In this document: piece by piece, positions 16,636-24,283 of the stretch
Layout of the letters: each line of letters starts with the position of its first letter
How positions within the stretch are numbered: the stretch's first letter is position 1
Source: a virus
IMG/VR virus record: IMGVR_UViG_3300049433_000139
Location: 19,753 to 83,752 of that record
Length of the DNA: 64,000 nt
Direction: 5' to 3' (one strand)
Translations under genes and position numbers: made by a program
The notes under the pieces: generated by a model
Told to the model about the DNA's origin: nothing
Databases searched by the model: none
Seen by the model: only the letters and a program-made list of their open reading frames with translations

Positions 16636-16871
16636 CGTTCGCGCCCGCCCGCCAGAGATCGCGCCTTAACGGCATCTTCCGTTTCGTAAAAATGAAGTAG
16701 TTTCTTTGCCGAACTTGCTGCCTCTTTAGCATTGATTTGCATCCCGGCAACGTCTCCGCTTTCTTTCGCTCTCTTGTCGAGAAACGGTAATAACCACTCG
16801 ATGTGTTGCGCTAAATCGCGCGTGGTTTGAACCAGTTTACGATATCGATCTTCTTTTTCTTGCGCGATCAT
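16632..16871 (-). CDS. Small coiled-coil early phage protein
   Basis: A 79-residue protein starting MIAQEKEDRYRKLVQTTRD, helical and strongly charged over its whole length (AKEAASSAKKLLHFYETED). ATGA overlap upstream. Function unknown. Confidence 0.55.
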   Translation of the reverse strand: MIAQEKEDRYRKLVQTTRDLAQHIEWLLPFLDKRAKESGDVAGMQINAKEAASSAKKLLHFYETEDAVKARSLAGGRER

Positions 16872-17137
16872 TTCGCCGCTCCTAGAATTCGATAAACATA
16901 CGCCCTACTACAACCAACCAATACCGCAATCCGCTCCACCACGATACCCTGCGCCGCCAGTCCGCGCACCATCCTTGGTGTGTCGGAGGTGGAGGTGCGG
17001 GCCTTCCTGGTGCGGTTGGAGCGGTGTTGGCGGAGGACGCCGTAGACGTAGCCGAGCGAGACGGGGAGGGACGCCGCGATCTCGGCGGGGTGCTTACCGG
17101 CGTCGTGGAGGGATAGGATTGCGGCGGTGTGATTCAT
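16868..17137 (-). CDS. Helix-turn-helix DNA-binding protein
   Basis: An 89-residue protein with two helix-turn-helix-like segments: HPAEIAASLPVSLGYVYGVLR (residues about 16-36) and VVERIAVLVGCSRAYVYRIL (about 66-85), both of the resolvase/MarR-like xxIAxxLxVSxxYVYxVL form. A tandem-HTH layout suits recognition of a direct repeat. It could be a regulator of the early phage promoters; this is inference. Confidence 0.6.
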   Translation of the reverse strand: MNHTAAILSLHDAGKHPAEIAASLPVSLGYVYGVLRQHRSNRTRKARTSTSDTPRMVRGLAAQGIVVERIAVLVGCSRAYVYRILGAAK

Positions 17138-17271
17138 GCGCGGACAGGTCCGCCGTGTTCAACCCATTCGCCGGTTTCAATGTCAACTGCGCTGTCAAAA
17201 CTGCCTTGAAAATCACCCCATCCGCCAGCCGGATAATAGTCGTCACCAGCGAAAACCAAATATCGTTTCAT
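17134..17271 (-). CDS. 45-residue acidic phage protein
   Basis: A short gene starting MKRYLVFAGDDYYPAGGW, with an ATGA overlap on the HTH gene. The KRYLVFAGDDYYPAGGWxDF pattern recurs in small phage proteins of unknown function. The 4-base overlaps at both ends and the sense-like composition support it. Confidence 0.65.
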   Translation of the reverse strand: MKRYLVFAGDDYYPAGGWGDFQGSFDSAVDIETGEWVEHGGPVRA

Positions 17272-17436
17272 TTAACTCTCGTCGATTGCTGCGCGCGACG
17301 ATGCCGCTTCGATGGCGCTCGCAAGATTTTCGAATTCTAACGCAATTTCATACTGATGGGCATGTTCCGCAAACCCGTGAATAGCGCGTGCGCGCTCGCG
17401 CAGTATCGCAACAAGTGTTTCTGCGTTTATCATCAT
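17272..17436 (-). CDS. 54-residue helical phage protein
   Basis: Starts MMINAETLVAILRERARAI; its TAA is directly followed by the ATG of the next gene. One amphipathic helical protein (ALEFENLASAIEAASSRAA). Two in-frame ATGs are adjacent (17436, 17433). Function unknown. Confidence 0.6.
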   Translation of the reverse strand: MMINAETLVAILRERARAIHGFAEHAHQYEIALEFENLASAIEAASSRAAIDES

Positions 17437-17579
17437 GCTTCCCGCTTGCGATGCTCAAGGACAATATCCCGCCTCGCGCGAAACTCGTTCATAGCGTCAT
17501 CCATAAGATTCGCGCCAGACATTTGGAAGGCATAATCCCAAACCATGTCCATCAGCGCGGCCTTGGATAAGGCTTCCAT
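17433..17579 (-). CDS. 48-residue Met-rich phage protein
   Basis: Starts MEALSKAALMDMVWDYAFQM and overlaps the next gene by 4 bases (ATGA). AAGGAG lies immediately before the ATG, closer than normal, so an unrecognised upstream start in the same frame is possible. Function unknown. Confidence 0.5.
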   Translation of the reverse strand: MEALSKAALMDMVWDYAFQMSGANLMDDAMNEFRARRDIVLEHRKREA

Positions 17580-17630
17580 CTCCTTTCGGAACTCGAAAGG
17601 AACGAAAACAGGAGGTTGGTTTTTTGAGGT

Positions 17631-17789
17631 TCATTTCGCCACCCGCCGCACCCCAATGCGCTTTTTCTTGTCATCTCGATTCATCGCTCGGGCAATCTGC
17701 GTCGCTTCGGTTTTGGAAATGCCCGTCAACACAACAGTGAGGTCGTATCTGTGAAAAACTTCGTGTTTCGGAGTGCTCTGGCGGGCCAT
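17631..17789 (-). CDS. 52-residue basic early phage protein
   Basis: Starts MARQSTPKHEVFHRYDLTVV; GAGGAC lies just upstream as Shine-Dalgarno, the same leader as the gene at 20072. It has a beta strand then a helix (TEATQIARAMNRDDKKKR). First gene after a phage-family promoter. Confidence 0.65.
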   Translation of the reverse strand: MARQSTPKHEVFHRYDLTVVLTGISKTEATQIARAMNRDDKKKRIGVRRVAK

Positions 17790-17814
17790 GGCGTCCTCGT
17801 CTGTCTGTGACGCA

Positions 17815-17842
17815 AACCTACGCCAAATTTGCAAACAGTCAA
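17815..17842 (-). promoter_or_regulatory. Phage-family promoter, leftward
   Basis: TTGACT (17842-17837), spacer GTTTGCAAATTTGGCG (16 bases), TAGGTT (17820-17815). The upstream flank GTTCAATTATGTG is shared with the copies at 20098 and 26224-26240. Confidence 0.8.
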
Positions 17843-17920
17843 CACATAATTGAACTGGTCACGGTTTAGTGAAACGCCAATTTATACAGCCACGCTTTAC
17901 TTTTCGCCCCGCTCGCAAAC

Positions 17921-19546
17921 CTACGCAGCCGCAAGGCCCGGCATCGGCACCGGCAACACCGTCCCATCCGCCGTAATCTGCAATACCGAGTTCCGACTTT
18001 GGCCATTCGGCACGAGCAGCGCCCCGTCCGAACGTATCCACCGCGCCGCCCGCGCATGATCGGCCAACGAATCGGCCAAAACGTGCTCCACTAGGTCGGA
18101 AGTGACTGCCGTTATGGCGCTTCCTTCCTCCAAGGGTCGGCCAAAAACTCTTAGTATCGGCAGCCACCCGCCGTCTCGCGCCGAGCCCGTCTTGTAGCTC
18201 GATATAAGAGCAGCGCCGCTCGGGGTTTCCAATAGACTCGCTGCCTTGGCCGGCCCGCGCTCGCCGGCTCGCATATCATAGCCGCAGCCGGGACAGTCCA
18301 TGACGCCCTTGGTCACGCACACGAGGCACGCGGGGCATAGTTTGGTCATTGGCTCGTCGCAGGACCAGCACCGGGCCGACGCTGCGGCGTTGCGTTTGTT
18401 GCAGGCGTCGCAGGACACTAGGCGCGCGGCGGTGTCTTTAGGGCGTATCCAATCGATCGGTCCGAATTCGCTAGTGTTGTCCGCGAAGTCCAAAAGTAAC
18501 CCATCCGCCTTTCCGCGTCGGATTGATTCCTCAATGTTGCCGCCGATCGTGCGAAGTAGTCGCCCTAGAATCTGTATCCATAGACTAAGCGACTTCGTGC
18601 GGCGCCGACAAACCAACAAGTCAATTTCCTGGACGTCGAAACCCGTAGTCAAACATCGGACGTTCACAAGAGCGCGCAATTTACCAGAGCGTAGAGCCTC
18701 GACGTTGAACTTTCGATTCGCCGCTTCGGCCCTAGTTCTATCACCGAGCACAAGTCCGGTTGGGATGCCCCATTCGTTCATGCGCGCCGACATGGCTTCT
18801 GCGGAGTTTCTAGAAGCCTCGAACACTAACCAGGTGCGGCGGTCCCGACCGTAATGCAGCATTTGAGCGATGTGATTATCAATCATTGTGATCATTTGCG
18901 CATCAGACGACGCGCCTGTGTATTCGCCTTGAGCGACGCGCAGTTTTGTCACATCGATTTTATCATCGACCGCAGCAGAGAACGGCGTGACCAGGTAGCC
19001 GTCGCGGATCCCGTCCATGATATCGTAATTATAGACGATCTTGTCATACGGAGCGCCTTCACCTTCGACCAGTGACCCGCCCATGAGACGAAACGCCGTG
19101 CCCGTTCCGCCGACCGTGCGCGGATATCCCAACCCTCGACGCAGCGTGTGCAGCATTCCGGATTCGCCGTGCGAGGCCGTGTGCGCTTCGTCCTCAATAA
19201 GCAAGTCGATTGGTCCAAACGAGCCTGCGTAGGCATGGACACTGTTAATGGACGCCACGATCATTGGAGCGCGCCACACTCGTTTACCGAGGGCGGCGGA
19301 ATTGACGCCAACTTGCAGCCCCATGGATAGCGCAGCGCTTTCGATCTGCTCGACCAACTCGCGCGTTGGTGCGACCGCAAGCACGCGCCCGCCGCGCTCG
19401 ATACAGCGACGGGAAGTCTCAGCGTAAAAAAGCGACTTGCCAGCCGACACACACATGTTAGCCAAGGGACGATTGATGCCGGCGCGGAACGCGTCGTCTA
19501 CGGCGTCGGCGGCCTCCAGTTGATGTCGACGAAGCGTGATGGTCAC
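17921..19546 (-). CDS. Superfamily 2 DEAH-box helicase with zinc ribbon
   Basis: A 541-residue helicase of the restriction-enzyme R subunit/UvrB-like group. It has a variant Walker A (MCVSAGKSLFY), DEAH box LLIEDEAHTAS, motif III-like GGTGTAFR and motif VI QILGRLLRTIG. A Cys4-type cluster (CDACNKRN, CWSCDEP, CPACLV, CPGCGYD) lies near residues 380-440. The start GTG at 19546 overlaps the upstream stop by 4 bases; an ATG at 19564 would add six residues. Probably used in phage DNA replication or recombination. Confidence 0.8.
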   Translation of the reverse strand: MTITLRRHQLEAADAVDDAFRAGINRPLANMCVSAGKSLFYAETSRRCIERGGRVLAVAPTRELVEQIESAALSMGLQVGVNSAALGKRVWRAPMIVASINSVHAYAGSFGPIDLLIEDEAHTASHGESGMLHTLRRGLGYPRTVGGTGTAFRLMGGSLVEGEGAPYDKIVYNYDIMDGIRDGYLVTPFSAAVDDKIDVTKLRVAQGEYTGASSDAQMITMIDNHIAQMLHYGRDRRTWLVFEASRNSAEAMSARMNEWGIPTGLVLGDRTRAEAANRKFNVEALRSGKLRALVNVRCLTTGFDVQEIDLLVCRRRTKSLSLWIQILGRLLRTIGGNIEESIRRGKADGLLLDFADNTSEFGPIDWIRPKDTAARLVSCDACNKRNAAASARCWSCDEPMTKLCPACLVCVTKGVMDCPGCGYDMRAGERGPAKAASLLETPSGAALISSYKTGSARDGGWLPILRVFGRPLEEGSAITAVTSDLVEHVLADSLADHARAARWIRSDGALLVPNGQSRNSVLQITADGTVLPVPMPGLAAA

Positions 19547-19803
19547 GGGAGCGGGACCGGGCAACGCGCCGCGATGCCAAGCAGCGCGTTTAGCTTGCCT
19601 ATGGGATTAGTTGCGGAGCGCGGCAGCGACATGGTGCCGAAAAGATCGAACCAAGCCCACTGGTCAACCTCGCACGCTTTAGCGTTAGCGCGATCGACCG
19701 TGGCAAGCGCTTCGGTGTGCGTGACGAACGGACCAGCGAGCAGCGCAGTTCGCTTCCCGCGCCGCATGCTGACATAGTAGTCACAAACGTCTGTGCAGGG
19801 CAT
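19543..19803 (-). CDS. Hypothetical early phage protein
   Basis: An 86-residue protein starting MPCTDVCDYYVSMRRGKRT; the ATG shares a base with the TAA upstream. The pattern GPFVTHTEALATVDRAN followed by DQWAWFDLFGTM recurs in small phage proteins. Function unknown. Confidence 0.6.
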   Translation of the reverse strand: MPCTDVCDYYVSMRRGKRTALLAGPFVTHTEALATVDRANAKACEVDQWAWFDLFGTMSLPRSATNPIGKLNALLGIAARCPVPLP

Positions 19804-20072
19804 TACGCGGCGATCATGTTGCTGGAAACGTCACCGAACGCGGTGATTCGGCAGCCGTTGATGCAGTCCCAAGACTTGCCGCGCTGCACGAATACGTCCT
19901 TGCCGACGATCTTGAACATGGCTTTGTGCTTCGACTTGTAGTTCACGCTACGGGTATACGTGGTGACTGAAACCGAATTGCCGGCGTCCAAATTCGACAC
20001 GATAAAACGAAACATGCGACGAGCCTTATGCAGAGAAAGAATGCGGCCCGGTTTCATCTGTTCGTTGGTCAT
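19803..20072 (-). CDS. Hypothetical early phage protein
   Basis: An 89-residue protein starting MTNEQMKPGRILSLHKARR with GAGGAC upstream. Beta-rich with several Lys (RSVNYKSKHKAMFKIVGKD). First gene after a phage-family promoter and start of an operon that ends with the helicase at 17921. Confidence 0.6.
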   Translation of the reverse strand: MTNEQMKPGRILSLHKARRMFRFIVSNLDAGNSVSVTTYTRSVNYKSKHKAMFKIVGKDVFVQRGKSWDCINGCRITAFGDVSSNMIAA

Positions 20073-20097
20073 GGCGCGTCCTCGTTCTGATGCCGAG

Positions 20098-20125
20098 AAC
20101 TTACACCAAATTTGCAAACAGTCAA
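20098..20125 (-). promoter_or_regulatory. Phage-family promoter, leftward
   Basis: TTGACT (20125-20120), spacer GTTTGCAAATTTGGTG (16 bases), TAAGTT (20103-20098). Confidence 0.8.
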
Positions 20126-20155
20126 CACATAATTGAACTAGTCACGCGGCTGTGA

Positions 20156-20377
20156 CTACGCACAAGATTCGCATATCCAATCGTCACCCTCCGCCATTTC
20201 ACTCTGCTCAAACCACCAATTGCATTGTTCGCAGCAAAATACGAGTTGATCCAGTTCCGCACAGAACGCAGCATCATTTTCCAGGGCTTCGAATTCTTCC
20301 CCGAGGTTCGCAATCCCTTGACACGACCCTTCTAGACGTTCCGCAGCAATCCGTGCCATCTCGACGGGGGTGCTCAC
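20156..20377 (-). CDS. Acidic zinc-ribbon phage protein
   Basis: A 73-residue protein from GTG 20377 (GTGA overlap). The C-terminal half has CCEQCNWWFEQSEM and WICESC, a two-pair Cys knuckle like rubredoxin-type zinc ribbons. The rest is acidic and helical. Function unknown. Confidence 0.6.
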   Translation of the reverse strand: MSTPVEMARIAAERLEGSCQGIANLGEEFEALENDAAFCAELDQLVFCCEQCNWWFEQSEMAEGDDWICESCA

Positions 20378-20709
20378 GCCGCCACCGGCACCAACAACGT
20401 CTCCGCCCGCGTCCCTCTGTTCCGGCAAGCCGCGCCACTCAACGGCCCGCGCCGGCCCGCAATCGCGGCTCGCCGCTCCGCCTCAGATCGCATCGCCGCG
20501 CGAATGTGATTCTTGAACATCCAAAAACGATTGCAAAAATCCTTCGGCCGCGGACCTTTCCAGGAGGACAGGTTAGACCAGACGTAAAGGCGAGTGGAGA
20601 GCGGGCGCCATTTGTAACAAAGGGATACGCGCGTGCCACTGAGGCGGACAACCGCGTGCCATTCGTGGGCATCGATGATTATATTTGGGGTGCGGTAAAG
20701 TGTGGTCAT
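20374..20709 (-). CDS. Hypothetical phage protein
   Basis: A 111-residue protein starting MTTLYRTPNIIIDAHEWHA. Beta-rich N-terminus with several Trp, then a helix KDFCNRFWMFKNHIRAAM. ATGA overlap upstream, GTGA downstream. Function unknown. Confidence 0.6.
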   Translation of the reverse strand: MTTLYRTPNIIIDAHEWHAVVRLSGTRVSLCYKWRPLSTRLYVWSNLSSWKGPRPKDFCNRFWMFKNHIRAAMRSEAERRAAIAGRRGPLSGAACRNRGTRAETLLVPVAA

Positions 20710-20879
20710 GGTTCCGAGTTCTCTTCGCGGGATTGGCGTTCCAAAGCATCCTCATCGGATTCCAATTCGCAAACACCATCCTTGCAGTTTTCAAACACTA
20801 AATATCCCAAACCGCAAACCCTACAATAAAATGGTTTACCGTTGTACGGATGGCGCTCGCCGCGTACTGCCCTGCTCAC
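20706..20879 (-). CDS. Small Cys-rich phage protein
   Basis: A 57-residue protein from GTG 20879 (GTGA overlap). YCRVCGLGYLVFENCKDGVC gives four Cys in a zinc-knuckle spacing; the tail is acidic. A longer frame upstream overlaps a real gene and is not used. Function unknown. Confidence 0.55.
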   Translation of the reverse strand: MSRAVRGERHPYNGKPFYCRVCGLGYLVFENCKDGVCELESDEDALERQSREENSEP

Positions 20880-20965
20880 TTCCCTACCTCGCAAGCAATC
20901 GCATGCGCCTCTGCCCAAGGCAGGCCCGCATTGAGTAGGAGTCGAAGGGCGCGGCGGTAGGTCAT
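20876..20965 (-). CDS. 29-residue phage peptide
   Basis: A very small gene starting MTYRRALRLLLNAGLPWAE; it begins with ATGA and ends with GTGA overlaps in the operon 20156-21228, which is the main support. One amphipathic helix. Function unknown. Confidence 0.5.
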   Translation of the reverse strand: MTYRRALRLLLNAGLPWAEAHAIACEVGK

Positions 20966-21228
20966 GTGCGCGGCTCCGCGTCCGGCAGGATAAAATCGGT
21001 CGTCATTACAGACGCGTCCCACCCTTCGGCGTAGAGACGCTCAAAGCGCACCGCCGCACTTGGCGACATGATGTAAGCTTGCTCACGGTTCGTGTAGCGA
21101 TCGTTCGCTAGTCGCGCAGCAAGCCGGGCAGCGCGGGTTTTCCAGCCGTCCGAACTTGGGCAACGAACCGCCTTTTTACCCTTGGCGTAACGGGCGTTGC
21201 CGATCGTATATGCTGCGTCTTGGCTCAT
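20962..21228 (-). CDS. Basic early phage protein, probably leaderless
   Basis: An 88-residue protein starting MSQDAAYTIGNARYAKG. The ATG lies 7 bases after the -10 box of a phage-family promoter, so translation probably starts on a leaderless message. Basic, helical (KTRAARLAARLANDRY). First gene of a five-gene operon. Confidence 0.6.
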   Translation of the reverse strand: MSQDAAYTIGNARYAKGKKAVRCPSSDGWKTRAARLAARLANDRYTNREQAYIMSPSAAVRFERLYAEGWDASVMTTDFILPDAEPRT

Positions 21229-21235
21229 GCCCGCA

Positions 21236-21263
21236 AAGCTACAACAAATTTGCAAACAGTCAA
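21236..21263 (-). promoter_or_regulatory. Phage-family promoter, leftward, leaderless output
   Basis: TTGACT (21263-21258), spacer GTTTGCAAATTTGTTG (16 bases), TAGCTT (21241-21236). The next gene starts at 21228. Confidence 0.75.
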
Positions 21264-21266
21264 CAA

Positions 21267-21515
21267 CTAATTGATGAAATCCGGCGCAAGGGCTGAAATA
21301 AATCCAGTCCGCTCCACCCGTTCGAACGTCGTCCCGTCTCGGGCATGTAGGGTTACTCGGTCGCCGTCGTTAAAACTAGGTGAAACCTGGAGGCGCGCTT
21401 GCTTCGGACACATCTTGGCCGCATCCTCGTCGTTCACGTCCCATATCAGGCGGCACACGGCGCAGTGCATCTGGTCGCTTCCGGTGTGGCGAGCTGCGCA
21501 GGGGGTTTCAAGCAT
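21267..21515 (-). CDS. Small protein with a Cys pair
   Basis: An 82-residue protein from ATG 21515 (MLETPCAARHTGSDQMHC), overlapping the upstream gene by 8 bases. Cys/His-rich N-terminal half (HCAVCRLIWDVNDED, then MCPK) and a beta-like C-terminal half (GDRVTLHARDGTTFERVE). Possibly a zinc-binding protein. Function unknown. Confidence 0.55.
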   Translation of the reverse strand: MLETPCAARHTGSDQMHCAVCRLIWDVNDEDAAKMCPKQARLQVSPSFNDGDRVTLHARDGTTFERVERTGFISALAPDFIN

Positions 21516-21939
21516 GCAGCACCGTGACGTCACCGCCCGAATGCGGGTCGTGCTTTACGGCGGCGCGTACCGCTGTCCCTGCACCAGCCCCCGCAAACAT
21601 CGCGCCGAGCGCGTAGTCCATGCCCGAACCGAAAGCGAAATATTCCGCTTCGCACCGGAACGAGCCATTCACTTCGAATACGTCGATTCCGCCAGCCTTA
21701 CGGAAGATCACGCCTCGGTCATGGTGACGTTCTGATTCGGTAGCCTTTGGCGGTTCGCCATTCTCGCCGGCAAGAAACCAGGCGATAAAAAGCGCGTTGA
21801 AATTCGCATTACCAGCCGCGCCGGCCATGTCGCCGTCATCCCGGCGCGCAATCTTGATCACGTTCCCCATCATCGTGCCGCCCTGATACATGACTGTATC
21901 AGCCGCAAGCACGCCGTCTTTGTACGCAATGGTTGTCAC
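21508..21939 (-). CDS. Proteasome/HslV-like Ntn hydrolase
   Basis: A 143-residue protein from GTG 21939. After removal of the first Met the chain starts TTIAYKDGVLAADT, the hallmark of HslV and proteasome beta subunits with a Thr nucleophile; MMGNVIKIARR supplies the Lys where HslV has its active-site Lys, and GAAGNANFN follows the GfAG pattern. It is shorter than HslV (about 175). No ATPase partner (HslU-like) is nearby. The start overlaps the upstream stop (GTGA). It may be a peptidase or a self-contained amidase; substrate unknown. Confidence 0.65.
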   Translation of the reverse strand: MTTIAYKDGVLAADTVMYQGGTMMGNVIKIARRDDGDMAGAAGNANFNALFIAWFLAGENGEPPKATESERHHDRGVIFRKAGGIDVFEVNGSFRCEAEYFAFGSGMDYALGAMFAGAGAGTAVRAAVKHDPHSGGDVTVLHA

Positions 21940-22220
21940 GTTCCGCTCCCGCTTAGGCACGTCGCCACTGACAACCCATCTGCCCGCGCTTCCCCCACAG
22001 CCATTGCGACCACGGGATGCGTGTAACCTTGAATGTGCAGGAAGATCGGAGCGCCGGCCGCTATCCTGGCACGCTCTGCGTCAGTCGGTGCCCACGCGGA
22101 AATCATGAACCCCTCGTGGTCGCAGATTTCCAGTGTGCGGCAAGGGCCGTCTCTGTCAACGTTCCAGTTCTCGGGAGCGCCGAGACTTCGCGTCCTATCC
22201 GTGAGTGCGATGGATTTCAT
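21936..22220 (-). CDS. Hypothetical phage protein
   Basis: A 94-residue protein from ATG 22220 (MKSIALTDRTRSLGAPENW), overlapping the upstream stop. Contains GFMISAWAPTDAERARIAAG and HPVVAMAVGEA, the pattern of a small phage protein often next to queries of adapter-like function. Function unknown. Confidence 0.55.
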   Translation of the reverse strand: MKSIALTDRTRSLGAPENWNVDRDGPCRTLEICDHEGFMISAWAPTDAERARIAAGAPIFLHIQGYTHPVVAMAVGEARADGLSVATCLSGSGT

Positions 22221-22453
22221 AAACCGGCCGCCCACTGTCCGCCGCAAGCCGTGATGGCTGCGCGCGCTTCGTCGCGCGTCTTAAACCCGTCAAGTTTCAT
22301 ATAATCGGATTGGATGGCGTATTCAGTGCGCGTTAAAATACTGGAGCGCACGAGATACGAAACGATATGATACTTCGTCCGCTCCAGCGTCTTGACGCCC
22401 ACCATGTAGCGCAGCGTATAAGTGCCGTCGGCATTGGCTTCTGCTCCAGTCAC
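22217..22453 (-). CDS. Hypothetical phage protein
   Basis: A 78-residue protein from GTG 22453, which overlaps the Fic stop by 4 bases. Beta strands in the first half (YTLRYMVGVKTLERTKYHI), helix at the end (TRDEARAAITACGG). Function unknown; its link to Fic suggests joint expression. Confidence 0.55.
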   Translation of the reverse strand: MTGAEANADGTYTLRYMVGVKTLERTKYHIVSYLVRSSILTRTEYAIQSDYMKLDGFKTRDEARAAITACGGQWAAGL

Positions 22454-22902
22454 GACTGCGCCTCCAATGTCTGATAATAAAAACGGTGCAGAAAGGGTAG
22501 CGCGAACGGATCCCGCCCCACCTTGTTCATATGCCACGCCCACAGAATGCGCCCGGTGCGGCCGTTGCCGTCGGTGTAGGGATGCAGCATTTCGAACGCT
22601 ATGTGGGTGTTAAAGGGTGTGTTGGGTTTGTGAATACCGATCAAGAGGTTGATAAGGCGCTCGCGTATCTCAGGTCCGCCGGCCGGCGCGATGTAGTTTC
22701 CAACGCGCACGTCGAGGCCCAGCCGATCCCTTAAGTCGTGGCCAGGTGCGAACGCTTGCTGGACGTCGTTCAAGTCCTGCAGCGTGAGGTTCGGTAGGGC
22801 GAGGAAGTGCCGCGCTGCGCCGACCTCGCTGAGTTTCGGATCGCGGTGGATGCCCTCGATCGCGTTCGATTCGCGGAGGAAGGCAGTGAGTCGACTTGTC
22901 AT
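22450..22902 (-). CDS. Fic-domain protein (AMPylase or related) with N-terminal inhibitory helix
   Basis: A 150-residue protein from ATG 22902. The Fic core motif is complete: HPYTDGNGRTGR at residues 107-118, with the catalytic His107. Residues 12-17 are SNAIEG, matching the inhibitory [S/T]xxxE[G/N] motif, so the protein is of the class with an N-terminal inhibitory helix. Fic enzymes transfer AMP or another nucleotide group to proteins. It is encoded between a 43-residue membrane protein and a small unknown protein with 4-base overlaps. The target is unknown. Confidence 0.85.
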   Translation of the reverse strand: MTSRLTAFLRESNAIEGIHRDPKLSEVGAARHFLALPNLTLQDLNDVQQAFAPGHDLRDRLGLDVRVGNYIAPAGGPEIRERLINLLIGIHKPNTPFNTHIAFEMLHPYTDGNGRTGRILWAWHMNKVGRDPFALPFLHRFYYQTLEAQS

Positions 22903-23030
22903 AGCGTAACCCATCCCACCGCCCATATCGCAATAGCTATCACGACATAACAAAACATCGCGAAACATACTAAAACAGTGTTATCCAAACTCGATAGACC
23001 GACTGAACTTGGTAGCGGAGGCGGAATCAC
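22899..23030 (-). CDS. 43-residue single-span membrane protein
   Basis: A short gene from GTG 23030 (IPPPLPSSVGLSSLDN) with one membrane span (VLVCFAMFCYVVIAIAIWAV). It overlaps the exonuclease stop by 4 bases (GTGA) and the Fic ATG by 4 bases (ATGA), so it exactly fills the gap and is well supported by geometry. Possibly a partner of Fic. Confidence 0.65.
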   Translation of the reverse strand: MIPPPLPSSVGLSSLDNTVLVCFAMFCYVVIAIAIWAVGWVTL

Positions 23031-23575
23031 GCTGCCACTCCCCGAACCCCGGCCAACACCCGCAACGCCGCATTAGCCGCCCGCGTCTGCCCGATCGCAT
23101 CGTTAAGCGCCACATGCGGCGGCGGGACGCTGTAAAGCTTCGGGTCAAGGCCGGCTAGGTTATACAGCGTGCGAGTGCATTGGATGTTCCAGAACTTCCA
23201 CGGCGGTTCGATGCCGGCGCGACGATACAGTTCGCCGAGAATCGGCGCATCGAACGTTGCGCCATGGCACCAGATCATGCGCTGGAACACGTCCGGCTCT
23301 GCCCAAGACAACCACGCGGATATGTGTTCGAGCGCCGCTATGAGCGGGACGGCGCCTTGCGTCGCTGCAGCCCATGCGCCGGGATGCTTCGCTTCCTGAT
23401 CGTTCCACCAAGCCTGCGTTGCCGGGTCTATTTCCAATCCGAGCACTTGCTGGTCGGGAATGGAAATGTTGAGCGTCGTATGCACCTCGTCCGAAAAGCG
23501 CACGAACGCCGCGGCGAGCACTATGGCACCGGGACGTGTACCCAAAGTTTCGACGTCTGTCATGATGTGAGTCAT
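23027..23575 (-). CDS. DEDD-type 3'-5' exonuclease
   Basis: A 182-residue protein starting MTHIMTDVETLGTRPG. It has Exo I (TDVETLG, Asp7 and Glu9), Exo II (CHGATFDAPIL) and Exo III (HVALNDAIGQTRA), the four acidic residues of RNase T/DnaQ-like nucleases, here of the phage RecE/DUF5051-like type. Role in phage recombination or DNA metabolism is likely. ATGA overlap with the upstream gene. Confidence 0.8.
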   Translation of the reverse strand: MTHIMTDVETLGTRPGAIVLAAAFVRFSDEVHTTLNISIPDQQVLGLEIDPATQAWWNDQEAKHPGAWAAATQGAVPLIAALEHISAWLSWAEPDVFQRMIWCHGATFDAPILGELYRRAGIEPPWKFWNIQCTRTLYNLAGLDPKLYSVPPPHVALNDAIGQTRAANAALRVLAGVRGVAA

Positions 23576-23898
23576 GCGTCCGTCTCCGCCGCTTTGACGA
23601 GTTCGGGTATATGCGCGGCTGCGATTCGACACGCCCACGCGACCGCTTCTCGGCGTTTCGTCGTCATGGTGATATGAGTGCCTGCGTTTTCCATAACGGA
23701 CGCGATGGATAGCAAGAGTTCGGAACCGTAAAGCGTGCCTTCCACTTCGTTCGCTTGCGTGACTACCGACGCACGATTAACGCGCCCTGCGTTAAGGTCC
23801 GGAACGAATACAGCGCTACCATCTATGTGGTATATCCAACCGCCGGGCACTTGCAGCCGATACGCATCTCCCAGCCCAAAGCCTTCCACTTGATGCAT
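23572..23898 (-). CDS. Hypothetical early phage protein
   Basis: A 108-residue protein starting MHQVEGFGLGDAYRLQVPG with GGGAGGGCGAG upstream as Shine-Dalgarno. N-terminal beta half, C-terminal helical half (KRREAVAWACRIAAAH). It begins the operon that includes the exonuclease and Fic. Confidence 0.65.
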   Translation of the reverse strand: MHQVEGFGLGDAYRLQVPGGWIYHIDGSAVFVPDLNAGRVNRASVVTQANEVEGTLYGSELLLSIASVMENAGTHITMTTKRREAVAWACRIAAAHIPELVKAAETDA

Positions 23899-23932
23899 CT
23901 CGCCCTCCCGGCGTGGTTCGCCACTGTTCGCA

Positions 23933-23960
23933 AACCTACGCCGCATTTGCAAAAAGTCAA
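23933..23960 (-). promoter_or_regulatory. Phage-family promoter, leftward
   Basis: TTGACT (23960-23955), spacer TTTTGCAAATGCGGCG (16 bases), TAGGTT (23938-23933). The TGA in the -35 box is the stop codon of the upstream gene. Confidence 0.8.
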
Positions 23961-24283
23961 CAGAAATCTAAAACGGCCGGCGTGACTTTCACATCGGCAC
24001 ACCCTATCCCCCACTGCATCAAACCCCGCGCCACCAGATCGTCAAGTTCGTCACGCCATAGGTAAGCGCGCCGGCCGGTGTCAGTGGTCGCGCGGAGCTG
24101 CGAGCAAACGAAGTACCATTGATGTTCTGTGACCAGGTAGCGGACGTGGAGCGCCAAGAAGCGGACCTGCGCTGGCGATAGGGGCTGTAGCGGCGGACTG
24201 GCGACGACGGGCACGCAGTCGCATTCGGGCCGGTGCTCGTGGCAGTTGCAGGTACGCGGAGGTAACGTGGTATGACAGGTCAC
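23957..24283 (-). CDS. Hypothetical phage protein with Cys/His-rich N-terminus
   Basis: A 108-residue protein from GTG 24283 (GTGA overlap). CNCHEHRPECDC at residues 12-23 is a plausible metal site; the rest is helical (PAQVRFLALHVRYLVTEHQW). Its stop TGA lies in the -35 box of the next promoter. Function unknown. Confidence 0.6.
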   Translation of the reverse strand: MTCHTTLPPRTCNCHEHRPECDCVPVVASPPLQPLSPAQVRFLALHVRYLVTEHQWYFVCSQLRATTDTGRRAYLWRDELDDLVARGLMQWGIGCADVKVTPAVLDFC

